Positions 23,815 to 32,068 of a DNA stretch of 64,000 nucleotides are shown piece after piece. Under the pieces are notes generated by a model, which did not search any database, was not told the origin of the DNA, and was given only the letters and a program-made list of their open reading frames with translations. The stretch comes from Polyangium mundeleinium (GTDB lineage Bacteria > Myxococcota_A > Polyangia > Polyangiales > Polyangiaceae). Location: assembly GCF_028369105.1 (NCBI RefSeq), contig NZ_JAQNDO010000001.1, forward strand, positions 930,001 to 994,000. Direction: 5' to 3'. Positions within the stretch are counted from its first letter, which is position 1. Each line of letters opens with the position of its first letter. A program made the position numbers and the translations under genes.

Positions 23815-24870
23815 TTGAGCCCCACCGCACGCAGCCGGATTCCGCTCTCGCTGCTCGCCGCGCTCGTCCTGCACGCGGCGGGGCTCTTGCTCGTGCGCGC
23901 CGTCCCGCCCCGCCCCCTCGAACTGTCGACGATCGGGCATGCCTTCGAGCGAGCACCCGAGCTCTGGATCGACCTCCGCCCCCTGGAGATCGCCTCGTCC
24001 CCGGAGCCTCCGCGTGGCGCCCTGGAAATGCCCCCGTCGGCCCCCGAGCCCGCGCCTCTCGCGGCGGTCCTTCCGCGTCGTACGACCTCGCAGGCGCCCG
24101 CGCCGCCCGAGCCGAATCCTGTGCCTCCTCCGAGCTCTGCGCCGCCCCCGGCCGGCGCGTCCGATTACGACGGCCCCCCGGACGAACCCCCGCGCGCAGG
24201 CGCCCTCCCGGCGCTCGCCGGTCCGCCGGTATGGGCGGTCCCGGGCGCCATGCCCCGCGAGGCGGCCCCGACGCCCGCGCCCATTCGACCGACGGCGCAG
24301 GCCGTCCTCGCAGGGAGCGCCGAGCAGGCGAGATTCCCCGCGGCCGGGACCCTGGCGTCGGCCGTCACGGAGCAGGTCCGGTCTTCGAGCACGCCTTCCG
24401 ATTCCGACAGCACGTTCCTTCTCACGCTCGACACGCGTGGACAAATTGCTTCCGTCGACGTCGTCGCGGCAAAGGGCGGCGATCGGAAAGAATGGGAGCG
24501 AATTGCCCGCGCCGTGAAGGATCAATTCGCTGGCCGCGTGTTCCCGATGCCGACCGCCTTCGCCGGCGGCGGGCGCGTGTTCGTCAGCGTGAAGAGCCAG
24601 CTCGTCTTGCCGGCCGGCACGAAGGACGTCGTCTCGAATCCCCGACCCGCCCTGATGGGTGGCAACACGAGCATCGTCACGCTCCCCGGCGTGCGTGACG
24701 ATCGGTTGTCGAGCCTCATGACCACGCACCTGCCCCCGGACGCCATCATGATCGGCTTCCAGTTCGATTTCGATGTCACCAACATCGGAGCGAGGAAGCG
24801 GCGCGTCGTGCACACGCGGGTCCACGCCGAGCCGATCGGCGCCGCGCCGCCGCCCCACGCCTCCCCTTGA
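23815..24870 (+). CDS. TonB-like Pro-rich envelope protein
   Basis: 351 residues from a TTG start. A single N-terminal helix (PLSLLAALVLHAAGLLLVRA) anchors it in the inner membrane. A long Pro/Ala-rich spacer (residues 60-170) of the kind that spans the periplasm follows, and then a globular part whose middle reads FLLTLDTRGQIASVDVVAAKGG, reminiscent of the TonB C-terminal fold. The last ~70 residues are unrelated to known TonB. I call it TonB-like from architecture only. It converges on the NTF2-like gene. Confidence 0.6.
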   Translation: MSPTARSRIPLSLLAALVLHAAGLLLVRAVPPRPLELSTIGHAFERAPELWIDLRPLEIASSPEPPRGALEMPPSAPEPAPLAAVLPRRTTSQAPAPPEPNPVPPPSSAPPPAGASDYDGPPDEPPRAGALPALAGPPVWAVPGAMPREAAPTPAPIRPTAQAVLAGSAEQARFPAAGTLASAVTEQVRSSSTPSDSDSTFLLTLDTRGQIASVDVVAAKGGDRKEWERIARAVKDQFAGRVFPMPTAFAGGGRVFVSVKSQLVLPAGTKDVVSNPRPALMGGNTSIVTLPGVRDDRLSSLMTTHLPPDAIMIGFQFDFDVTNIGARKRRVVHTRVHAEPIGAAPPPHASP

Positions 24871-24879
24871 AGGCGATTT

Positions 24880-25467
24880 TCAGGGGGTGGGCGTGCCGAG
24901 GTTCAGGAAGGTAATGAGCTTCAGCGTGCGGCGCTTGATCTTCCAGGCGCCATTGACGCGGATGACCTCGTCCTCGTAGGTGCCATTGGCTACGTCGATC
25001 GTGCCGTCGGGCAGGACGTGCGTCGCGTGCAGGTACGAGGTCATCGTGGCCTCGTCCTCGTCGATCACGTTGATGTCGATGCTGCCGATGAGGTGCTGCG
25101 TCGACGTGTAGCCGCTCGTGGTGAACACGCCCTCGACGAAGTCGGCCCAGGCGTTCGCGCCGACCGCAGTGGAGCTCGGCGGACCAGTGAAGGGGGTCCC
25201 CGGGAAATAGACCGCGAGCTCCGTGTCGCTCTTGAAACAGGGGGCGTAGATGTTTTTGCCCGCCTGCAGATCCCCGCGCCCGATTGCGTCGGTCCCGAGC
25301 GCGTAACAGACCGGCAGTTTGGCGATTTCCAGCTCGGCCGCGAGCTTCCACCCGTTCGGGGTGGGGGTAATGAATCCTGCAAACAGCGCCACGGCCGCCG
25401 CTGCCCCAGCTACCGTGAGAGCTACCTTCGCGCGCCGACCTACGGATGTGAATGAGGTCTTAATCAT
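24880..25467 (-). CDS. Exported NTF2/SnoaL-like protein
   Basis: 195 residues with a signal sequence (RRAKVALTVAGAAAAVALFAGF) and a single cone-shaped-fold domain: a helix pair containing YALGTDAIGRGD, FVEGVFTTSGYTSTQHLIGSIDI, then the strand pairs EDEATMTSYLHATHV and DEVIRVNGAWKIKRRTLKL, typical of nuclear-transport-factor-2/SnoaL-like proteins. The start has AAAGGAGA six bases upstream. The upstream gap holds an inverted repeat GAAAGC-GA-GCTTTC (25546-25559). These proteins can be isomerases, dehydratases or simple binders; the activity is unknown. Confidence 0.82.
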   Translation of the reverse strand: MIKTSFTSVGRRAKVALTVAGAAAAVALFAGFITPTPNGWKLAAELEIAKLPVCYALGTDAIGRGDLQAGKNIYAPCFKSDTELAVYFPGTPFTGPPSSTAVGANAWADFVEGVFTTSGYTSTQHLIGSIDINVIDEDEATMTSYLHATHVLPDGTIDVANGTYEDEVIRVNGAWKIKRRTLKLITFLNLGTPTP

Positions 25468-25681
25468 AGAGGTCTCCTTTAGGAACGTATGCCCCGAGTT
25501 TTCCAGATAGCCCTGTTTCCGTGCTCGACACAAGAGCCGTATTGTGAAAGCGAGCTTTCGCCTTGCTCGGGCGTCAAATGGTTGGCGTGCCTCCTCGTGC
25601 GACAGCAGGCGCGAATCCAGGCCGTCTTCGAAACGCCTAGATTGACAACGGTTCTCCCGTCGGCGCAATGTCCATCGACGC

Positions 25682-26830
25682 ATGGAAACCGTCCAAGACG
25701 TACGCGTGCCGTCCTACGAGCGCTTCTTCCAGACCTCCGGCGACCTGCTCGGCGTGCTGGCTTGGGACGGGCGCTTCGTGCAGGGCAACCGGGCATTCCG
25801 CGACGTGCTCGGATATGTGGAGGAGGCGCTCATCGGGCAGTCGTTTTCCGCGATCGTGCACCCCGACGACGCTGCCGAGGTGCGGGCCTTTTTCGAGGGC
25901 GACGGGGACGCAACGCTCCGCGTGACGAAGCGGCTCCTGCATCGCGACCTCGGCGTCCGGGCGGTCGCTCTTTCGCTCCGGCGCGTGACCGCGGACAAAG
26001 CAATCTACGTGACCGGGCGCGAGGTATACACGCAGGAGAGCACGGACGCGGCCCGACGGCGCGAGGAGGTGCTCCAGAAGATGCAGGCGACGGCCCGGGT
26101 CGGCGGCTGGGAGGTCGACAACCGGACCGGAAACCTTTCCTGGACCGAGGAGACCTACCGCATTCACGAGGTGCCGGCGGGGTTTCGGCCGGTCATCGAG
26201 ACGGCCATCGATTTCTATACGCCCGAGGCGATCCCCGTCATTTCAGCCGCGGTCGAGGGCTGCATGCGGGGGGAGGCGTATGACCTCGAACTGCAAATCC
26301 TCACAGCGAAGGGAAAACGCCTGTGGGTGCGTGCCTCGGGCCATCCGGTGTTCGAGGACGGAAATGTGGTCCGGCTCGTCGGGGCCTTCCAGGACATCGA
26401 CGATTTCAAGCGGCGTGAGCTCGAGCTGCAAGAGCAGCTCGCGATCATCGAGGAGCAACGCTCGGCCATTCACGCGATGTCGGCGCCGATCATCCAGGTA
26501 TGGGACGGCGTGCTCGCGCTTCCCGTGGTGGGGATGCTCGACGAGGCGCGCGCGTCCGAGATTACCGCGCGTATGCTCTCCGCCGTCGTGGCGCACGCGG
26601 CGACCTACGCGATCCTCGATCTGACCGGCGTGGAGAGTGTCGACGAGGCGACGGCCGATCACGTGGTGCGGATCATTCGCTCGATCCAGCTCCTCGGCGC
26701 GCAGAGCATCGTGACGGGCATTCGGCCGGCCGTGGCGCAGACCTTGATCTCGCTCGGCGCAGGGTTCGCCGGCGCGCGGACGGTCTCGAACCTCCGCGAG
26801 GCCATCAAGATCTGCATGCGCGGAAAGTGA
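25682..26830 (+). CDS. PAS-PAS-STAS regulator (RsbR-like) with Glu at a phospho-Thr position
   Basis: 382 residues: a PAS domain (8-115, with VLAWDGRFVQGNRAFRDVLG), a second PAS with PAC (140-250), a short coiled coil and a C-terminal STAS domain (268-378). The STAS part aligns well with those encoded at 10105-15273 and 54122-55057. Where those have VDTHVA, this one has VDEATA, putting Glu322 at the Thr phosphorylated in RsbR. The second site, Thr354 (AQTLISL), is kept. It is presumably a stressosome-type sensor subunit. A possible -35 (TTGACA, 25642-25647) lies close upstream, but no good -10 is seen. Confidence 0.9.
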   Translation: METVQDVRVPSYERFFQTSGDLLGVLAWDGRFVQGNRAFRDVLGYVEEALIGQSFSAIVHPDDAAEVRAFFEGDGDATLRVTKRLLHRDLGVRAVALSLRRVTADKAIYVTGREVYTQESTDAARRREEVLQKMQATARVGGWEVDNRTGNLSWTEETYRIHEVPAGFRPVIETAIDFYTPEAIPVISAAVEGCMRGEAYDLELQILTAKGKRLWVRASGHPVFEDGNVVRLVGAFQDIDDFKRRELELQEQLAIIEEQRSAIHAMSAPIIQVWDGVLALPVVGMLDEARASEITARMLSAVVAHAATYAILDLTGVESVDEATADHVVRIIRSIQLLGAQSIVTGIRPAVAQTLISLGAGFAGARTVSNLREAIKICMRGK

Positions 26831-26831
26831 T

Positions 26832-27650
26832 TCAGACCTCGGACCGCAGCATCCAGGCCTCGTAGGCGGGTACGCCGAGGCCCGCGAGCGACGGGAGGAT
26901 CACCGTATCGATCCGGTGGTGGAAAGCGTCGCTGCGTGCGCGCGCGGGCGCGAGGCCGAGGTCGCCGCGGAGAGCTGCGTCCCCGGTATCGGAATCGGAG
27001 GCGCCGTGCGCGCGATCGTAGTGGGCGAACGTGTGCGCGAGGTCGGCGGCCAGCCATTCCTGCTCGTCGTCCGTGAGCCGCGGCAGCACGAGGCGCGCAA
27101 GCGCCCAGCCAAAGCGGTCGTGCAGAATCTCGTCGCGGAGCAGGATCCGGAGCACCGCCTCGATACATGGGTTTTTCGCGTGGGCCAGGAGGACCCGCAG
27201 AATGGCGACCGAGGCCGACTCGCCGACGCAGAACATCGACGTCGTCCAGCGCGCCACGAAGAGGTGAGCGGGCAGGTCGTTGCGGTGCAGGCGGAGATCG
27301 TTGGGCGTCAAAGCAATGCCCTCGTGCCCGCCGAGCGCGTCGGCCACGCGCGCGCAGAGCTCGGTGTGGCGGGCCTCGTCGGAGAGCAGGCGCGACGCGG
27401 CGGTCGTCACTTCGAGGGGCAGGCCCACCTCGCCGAACCGCGCGATGAGCTCGCCGAACACGATCATCGACCGGTACTCGGCGACTGTCCGCGCGGCCCA
27501 CGCGCTTCGGGCGATTTCCACGTCCTCGGCGTCGAGATCGTCGGCCCTCAAACGATCCCAGGGCGGCACCTCGTAGCCGCGATCCAGCATGCGACGGTGG
27601 AGCGTGTCGAAGAGGCGCTCCGTGGTGCCGAGGGGAACCGGCGTTCGCAT
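26832..27650 (-). CDS. Ferritin-like di-iron protein
   Basis: 272 residues, mostly helical. Two ExxH motifs (EARH in LLSDEARHTELCAR and EILH in LLRDEILHDRFGWA) plus further Glu residues in EYRSMIVFGELIARFGE and VGESASVAIL give the pattern of a four-helix di-iron carboxylate site. Proteins of this type are oxidases, oxygenases or ferritin-like stores; which is unknown here. It ends 1 bp from the end of the convergent PAS-STAS gene, so the two share no room for a terminator. Confidence 0.82.
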   Translation of the reverse strand: MRTPVPLGTTERLFDTLHRRMLDRGYEVPPWDRLRADDLDAEDVEIARSAWAARTVAEYRSMIVFGELIARFGEVGLPLEVTTAASRLLSDEARHTELCARVADALGGHEGIALTPNDLRLHRNDLPAHLFVARWTTSMFCVGESASVAILRVLLAHAKNPCIEAVLRILLRDEILHDRFGWALARLVLPRLTDDEQEWLAADLAHTFAHYDRAHGASDSDTGDAALRGDLGLAPARARSDAFHHRIDTVILPSLAGLGVPAYEAWMLRSEV

Positions 27651-27672
27651 GGGGGGCTCGGGTTTGTCGGGG

Positions 27673-28044
27673 TCAGCGCTGATCGGGCGCCGTGTTGATC
27701 GTCTGGCCGGGATCCGGCGGGTTGAACTTGGCGCCGCCGTCCGGGGGTTTCGGCGTGTTGACGTGATGGGGCGGGATGGGGCTCCGGCCGGGGGGCGTCG
27801 TCGCGCTGGGCTGCGGCTGCACGGGCTCTACGGGCTCCGTCGTCGGGGCCGCGGGGGGCTCTTTCATCCGCTCGTTGATCGGGTGTTGCTCCTCGCGGGG
27901 CGGCTGGTTGATCGTCTCCTCGGGCGGCCCGCCCATCCGATCGTTGATGATCGGCTTCGCGCAGCCGGCCGCCGCCGTGGTGATGGCCGCTGCGGCGACG
28001 AGACGCGCCCGGATGCGTGCGAGGCGGGCCGGATCGATGGACAT
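27673..28044 (-). CDS. Small Pro-rich lipoprotein
   Basis: 123 residues with a lipobox-type signal ending TTAAAGC. The mature part is low-complexity, rich in Pro, Glu and Asn, and repeats the motif IN-x-RM (PIINDRMGGPPEE; HPINERMKEPP). No fold is recognised. It lies between the ferritin-like gene and the HATPase-like gene, all on the minus strand with gaps of 12-22 bp, so co-transcription is likely. Confidence 0.75.
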   Translation of the reverse strand: MSIDPARLARIRARLVAAAAITTAAAGCAKPIINDRMGGPPEETINQPPREEQHPINERMKEPPAAPTTEPVEPVQPQPSATTPPGRSPIPPHHVNTPKPPDGGAKFNPPDPGQTINTAPDQR

Positions 28045-28056
28045 GGTTCCCCGAGG

Positions 28057-28491
28057 CTACCCTTTTTTCGAGGCCTTGATAAGACGCATCAACCCGAGGC
28101 CCCCATCCGTCTTGTCGACGCTCCGTTTGTGCACGGCATCGGCCAGCGGTTTTCGCGGATCGTCGACGTTCGTGATCCGCTCGACGTCCGGGCCCGCGAC
28201 GGTGACCTCGAGCGTGTCGCCTTCGATCCGGACGCGCACGCCGAGCGGGCCTTGGCGGTCCGAGCCATGCTCCATCACGTCGGTGACCATCTCGATGACG
28301 GCCACGTTGGCCTTCGAGGCGATCGACCGTGCGAAAAACATCCCGAGCAGCTCGAAGACGAAATTCGCGACGAGCCCCGCCACGTCGCCCGTGATGTGTT
28401 CGAGCGGATCGATGGTCAGCGAGAAGGCGATGGCCGTCTTCCTGGGGTTCTCCACGGCCATGGAAAACGTCTGTTCGTAGCAGCCGGTCAT
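28057..28491 (-). CDS. SiaB/HATPase-like small regulator
   Basis: 144 residues. The order of segments resembles GHKL-type ATPases of the SiaB-like/DUF6272 group: NVAVIEMVTDVMEHG (N-box-like helix), VRVRIEGDTLEVTVAG strands, and a late GGLGLMRLIKAS (G-box-like). Such proteins act in Ser-kinase partner switching. The start at 28491 is chosen because a GGTGAGG lies just upstream; a longer frame to 28530 is also open. Assignment to this group is by pattern only. Confidence 0.6.
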   Translation of the reverse strand: MTGCYEQTFSMAVENPRKTAIAFSLTIDPLEHITGDVAGLVANFVFELLGMFFARSIASKANVAVIEMVTDVMEHGSDRQGPLGVRVRIEGDTLEVTVAGPDVERITNVDDPRKPLADAVHKRSVDKTDGGLGLMRLIKASKKG

Positions 28492-28646
28492 CGCCTCACC
28501 CCGCGGGATCGTGTCCGCATCGTACCACAACCCGACGCCTCGAAAAAAAATCGACCTCGTTCTGTCACGCCCGCCGGGGGCTCGGGTTCTCTGCTCATGA
28601 AAGGACGGCGAAGACGCTGTCCGGAATGAAACGAGAGGAGCGAGCC

Positions 28647-29057
28647 ATGAGTGGTTTCAGCCTGGTTCAGTTCATGTGCGAGGGTGGATTCGGGATGTGG
28701 ATGGTTCTCGCAGCCGGCTCTGCGGCCCTTGGCGCGGCCGTGCGATATGCGGCGGCCCCCGACCGCGGCAAACTCGCGTTCACCGCGGCCCTTTCCGTGA
28801 CGACGGTGATCGCCACGATCGCCGGCGTGTGGACGAACGTCGGCGCCGTGATGTCCTTCCTCGAAGATCCAGCGCGTGTGCCCGACGCGGAGATCACGCG
28901 GATCTTGCTCACGGGCTTGAAGGAGGCCGGCCGACCCGGGACGCTGGGCGGGCTGCTCTTGACCCTGGTCGCGTTGGTGGTGTCCGTGGGCGTGCTGCGG
29001 AGCGCGCGGATCGGCGCGGGCGCGAAGGGGGTGGAGGGTCGGGCGGCGATCGCGTGA
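28647..29057 (+). CDS. Small membrane protein resembling MotA/TolQ/ExbB N-terminal region
   Basis: 136 residues with three hydrophobic helices (MWMVLAAGSAALGAAVRYA; FTAALSVTTVIATIAGVW; GTLGGLLLTLVALVVSVGVL). The opening FMCEGGFGMWMVLAAG is shared by many short myxobacterial proteins related to the MotA/TolQ/ExbB channel family, but it is too short to be a complete member. AGAGGAG precedes the ATG. The function is unknown. Confidence 0.65.
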   Translation: MSGFSLVQFMCEGGFGMWMVLAAGSAALGAAVRYAAAPDRGKLAFTAALSVTTVIATIAGVWTNVGAVMSFLEDPARVPDAEITRILLTGLKEAGRPGTLGGLLLTLVALVVSVGVLRSARIGAGAKGVEGRAAIA

Positions 29058-29060
29058 TCG

Positions 29061-29354
29061 TCAGGCCGCCTTCTTGCGGAGCGGGCCTTCTCTTTTCCCT
29101 TTTTCGAGATCACGTTTCGCCTGCCGCCGCGTCCGCTCCTTGGCTTTGCCCGGAGCGGGCGGCGGCACGGCCACGCCGGCGCGGCGCGCCTTGGAGAGGG
29201 CGATTGCAATGGCCTGTCGGGGGTTCTTCACCCCGTGTTTGCCCTCCTTGACGTGCTCGATCTCCTCGCGGACAAACTCGCAGGCCTGCGTGCTGGGCGC
29301 CTTGCCCTCGCGCTGATCCTGCCGAGCTCGCTCGATGGTCTTTTTCTCGGGCAT
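29061..29354 (-). CDS. DUF6496-like small basic protein
   Basis: 97 residues, very rich in Lys and Arg. The core HVKEGKHGVKNPRQAIAIAL matches the short conserved motif of the DUF6496 group (small proteins with a K-x-G-x-x-V-K-x-x-x-Q-A-I-A-I-A-L pattern). A GGAGG lies 5 nt before the ATG. The basic C-terminal tail could bind nucleic acid; this is a guess. It converges on the membrane protein gene with a 3-bp gap. Confidence 0.75.
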   Translation of the reverse strand: MPEKKTIERARQDQREGKAPSTQACEFVREEIEHVKEGKHGVKNPRQAIAIALSKARRAGVAVPPPAPGKAKERTRRQAKRDLEKGKREGPLRKKAA

Positions 29355-29410
29355 GGGACCTCCACCTATCGCGTGGGGCCCGGCGCCGGCGCCCGCAAGG
29401 CACGACCCGC

Positions 29411-30034
29411 TCACGCCGGAAATTGCGTGAAGACGCGCGCCACGATCGGGTGCGCCTCGGCCCGCTCCGCCGCGGCGATGCAGCGCGGCGCGACCTCGCG
29501 GATCTTCTCGCGCCCGGGGCGCCAGCGGGAGATCATTGCCGCGTAGACGTCGAGGATCGTCATGGATTCGCCCAGCAAATAGGTCCCGGGCGAGATCCCC
29601 TGCTCTAGTGAGCGCCAGCAATCGAGCGTCCGCTGCACGGTCGCCGCCTTGAGCTCGTTTTGCGCGCCCTCGTCCTTCACCCACCGCGCGGGGAAATCGC
29701 CGACGGTGTACATCGGATAGATGCTGGACACGAAATAGACGAGCCAGCGCAAGAACGCCGGCCTTTTCGGGTCGCCGGGCGGCGGGGCGAGGTGCGTTTC
29801 TGGGTGGCGTTCGAGGAGCCAGAGGAGGATGGCCGCGCTCTCGGTGAGGACCTGGCCGTCCGGGAGCACGACCGTGGGCACCTGCGCGAGGGGGTTCAGC
29901 GCGCGCAGCGCGTCGAGCGCAGGGCCGGGCGTCCAGGGCTCGACCTCCCGGCGCTCGTAGGTTTCACCGAGGAGCTCACACGCGGCCTCGATCACCACCG
30001 AGCCGCACCCCTTGCATCCGTGAATCGTCAACAT
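29411..30034 (-). CDS. Glutathione S-transferase family protein
   Basis: 207 residues. The N-terminal thioredoxin-like domain has CKGCGS at the usual catalytic position, the cis-Pro segment QVPTVVLPDG, and LTESAAILLWLLE (glutathione-binding Glu-Ser). The C-terminal part is the helical GST domain with LLGESMTILDVYAAMISRW. The substrate is unknown. The start giving MLTIHGCKGCG fits the fold; an ATG 30 nt upstream is also open. Confidence 0.9.
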   Translation of the reverse strand: MLTIHGCKGCGSVVIEAACELLGETYERREVEPWTPGPALDALRALNPLAQVPTVVLPDGQVLTESAAILLWLLERHPETHLAPPPGDPKRPAFLRWLVYFVSSIYPMYTVGDFPARWVKDEGAQNELKAATVQRTLDCWRSLEQGISPGTYLLGESMTILDVYAAMISRWRPGREKIREVAPRCIAAAERAEAHPIVARVFTQFPA

Positions 30035-30094
30035 GGGCGCGTTTTCGCGCGGATCGACGGTCAATGCAAGCGCGCCGCACGTTGGCGCCGTGCG

Positions 30095-30682
30095 CTAGGG
30101 GCTACACTTCCAGATCTCGTTCAGGTCCTTGGCGAGGGAGTAGAGCGCCACGTTGGCGTGCTCGTAAAACCCGTTCGCGTACGGGTTCGGGCAGCCTGCC
30201 ATTCGTTTGGCTTTGCTCACCTGCTCCGGCACCTCGCTGTGCCAGAAGAAGAGGTTGTAGATTGGAATGAAGATCTTCCACGGCTTGAAGTTCTCGTCCT
30301 GCGTGTAGGCCTGCAGCTCGCTCAGCATGGCCCACGCGACGTACACGCCGTAGAAGCAAAAGAAGCTGAACACGAGGACCATCACCGGGTCCCGCGTCGT
30401 GCCCTTCGGGCCGGCCATCCCGCTGTACGCCGCGGGCGCCAGGCCAAACTGCGCGGGGGCCGTGTAGTTCCCGAACCCTTGCGGAGGCGGCCCCCATCCC
30501 TGCTGCTGCGGAGGGGCGCCCCACCCTTGTTGCTGCGCGCCGGGATACCCTTGCGGCGCGCCCTGATACCCTTGCGGCGCGCCCCACCCCTGGGGCGGAG
30601 CTGCTCCCTGGAGGTGATTGCCGCACTTGATGCACGTGGGCGCGCCATCGGCGTTTGGCGTACCACAGGTCGGACAGAACAC
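30095..30682 (-). CDS. Zinc-ribbon, Gln/Gly/Pro-rich membrane protein (DUF4234-like)
   Basis: 195 residues. It opens with a double-Cys zinc ribbon (FCPTCGTPNADGAPTCIKCG), continues with a low-complexity stretch of QG/PQG repeats (about 27-75), and ends in a hydrophobic domain (VMVLVFSFFCFYGVYVAWAM; FIPIYNLFFWH) like the DUF4234 family. The start is a GTG with GAGGAGG seven bases upstream. Such proteins are common in myxobacteria and of unknown role. Confidence 0.8.
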   Translation of the reverse strand: MFCPTCGTPNADGAPTCIKCGNHLQGAAPPQGWGAPQGYQGAPQGYPGAQQQGWGAPPQQQGWGPPPQGFGNYTAPAQFGLAPAAYSGMAGPKGTTRDPVMVLVFSFFCFYGVYVAWAMLSELQAYTQDENFKPWKIFIPIYNLFFWHSEVPEQVSKAKRMAGCPNPYANGFYEHANVALYSLAKDLNEIWKCSP

Positions 30683-30863
30683 GCACCAACCTCCTCGGGG
30701 GATTCGCAGAAAAGCGCGCAAGCACCGGCCTGCGTCGCCCTCCCCGCGCCACCCATGCGACGCGGAGCGCGGAGGAGCGTACCGAGGATGCCTTGACTTC
30801 ACAAGCGGGAGATGGCCCCTGCCGTCGAGGTCTGCTCCTCTGCCCGGAGGAGGTCGATCGTTC

Positions 30864-31340
30864 ATGAGAGGTACGCACAACCCACCGTGCGCTCGTGTTC
30901 GCCGCGCTCGTCGGGAGCCTCGTCGCGGGCGTGGGCTGCGCGGACGAGCCCACCCCGCGCGCCACGGGCGCCGCCGCCGCGGGCTACGAGGTCGTGCCCC
31001 AATGGCTGAAGCTGCCGGCCGGACAGACCCTCGGCGCCCCTGGGGCGTCGAGGTGGCCCCGAACGGGCACGTGTTCGCGATCGACGGCGGCGAAACGCTC
31101 GAAGACGCGCCGTCGGGGCGCGCGCTCGAGCTCGACCGCGAGGGCAAGGTGATCACGAGTTGGGGCGGCTTTGGCCACGAGGAAGGGCAGTTCGACACGG
31201 GGCACGATATCACCGTCGGGCCGGACGGCAGCGTGTACGTGGTCGAGCAGGTGGGGGCGACGTGTGCAGAAGTTTCGCCCCAAAATGTGAAGCCTCGATT
31301 CCTGCCGGTGCCTCTTTCCACGCGGCTCGGGGGTTGGTAG
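30864..31340 (+). pseudogene. Remnant of an NHL-repeat lipoprotein
   Basis: Pieces of one gene are split over two frames. A lipoprotein start (FAALVGSLVAGVGCADEP) and the following EVVPQWLKLPAGQTLG are in one frame. From about 31035 the homology goes on in another frame with PWGVEVAPNGHVFAIDGG, REGKVITSWGGFGHEEGQFD and DITVGPDGSVYVVEQ, which are typical NHL propeller repeats. The ATG at 30864 has GGAGGAGG upstream but is itself out of frame with the signal peptide, so a second indel lies before 30895. After VYVVEQ the repeats stop, so the 3' part is missing too. It is a decayed gene. Confidence 0.75.
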
Positions 31341-31350
31341 ATTCACCGCT

Positions 31351-32025
31351 GTGACCCTGCGCTTCCTGTTCCTCTTCTCCGCAGCTACCCTGTTGAACGG
31401 CTGTGGCGCAGACCCTTCCCCGCCGTCCGCGCCTCCGCCGCCTGCGCCCGACGCGGCGTCGGAGAAGGGCCGGATGGTGTTCATTCATGGCGCCGGCAAT
31501 GGCCAGAATGCCGACGGGATCACATCGCACGAGGAAGGCTGTCAGAAAAATGATCTCGCGAGTTGCCATGCGCTCGGGCTCGCCCTGATGACGCCGAAGG
31601 ACAAGGCGGGGCACAACAACAAGCGCGCATTCGAGGCCTTCGAGAAGGGGTGCCAGGGCGGATATGCGCCGAGCTGCAACGGCCTCGGGGTGATCTACAT
31701 CCAGGGAATGGGCGTCGCCCGTGATGTCGGTCGCGCGATGGAGCTCTACAAAAAAGCCTGCGAGGGCGAGGTGAGCACGGCGTGCCTGCACGTGGCCATG
31801 GCCTACGAGGAAGGGCGCGATGTTGCGGCGGATTGGATCGCAGCGATCCGTTATTATGAGAGCGCCTGCGCCCTCGGCGCGACGCAAGGCTGCAACACGG
31901 CGGCGAAGGCGTTCGCGGAGGGCGACAGGGTCGCGCAGGATCCGGAGAAGGCGCGCAAGTTGTATGACCGCGCCTGCCAGGAAGGCGACGAGGAAGCGTG
32001 CAAGGAGCGCGACAAGCGCAGGTAA
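31351..32025 (+). CDS. Sel1-repeat lipoprotein
   Basis: 224 residues from a GTG start; signal peptide with lipobox LLNGC and a short Pro/Ala linker. The mature part consists of Sel1-like repeats with paired Cys: CQKNDLASCHALGLAL, CQGGYAPSCNGLGVIY, CEGEVSTACLHVAMAY, CALGATQGCNTAAKAF, CQEGDEEACKERD. The Cys pairs probably form disulfides, as in HcpA-like proteins. Sel1 proteins are protein-binding scaffolds in the envelope. It lies directly behind the NHL pseudogene. Confidence 0.88.
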   Translation: MTLRFLFLFSAATLLNGCGADPSPPSAPPPPAPDAASEKGRMVFIHGAGNGQNADGITSHEEGCQKNDLASCHALGLALMTPKDKAGHNNKRAFEAFEKGCQGGYAPSCNGLGVIYIQGMGVARDVGRAMELYKKACEGEVSTACLHVAMAYEEGRDVAADWIAAIRYYESACALGATQGCNTAAKAFAEGDRVAQDPEKARKLYDRACQEGDEEACKERDKRR

Positions 32026-32068
32026 ACGCGAACGATTCGAGCCTCTCGCGCGCCACGCGCTCGGGGGC

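Noticed and set aside
23815-24870. A true TonB protein with ExbB/ExbD partners
   Set aside because: The short channel-like protein at 28647-29057 is too small and too far away, and the last 70 residues do not fit TonB.
28057-28491. Possible full histidine kinase or anti-sigma factor
   Set aside because: Only a short GHKL-like pattern is present; no HisKA or dimerisation motif, so only a SiaB-like call is made.
32026-32068. Terminator hairpin GAGCC...GGCTC between convergent genes
   Set aside because: The stem is only five paired bases with many mismatches inside and no T-run on either strand.
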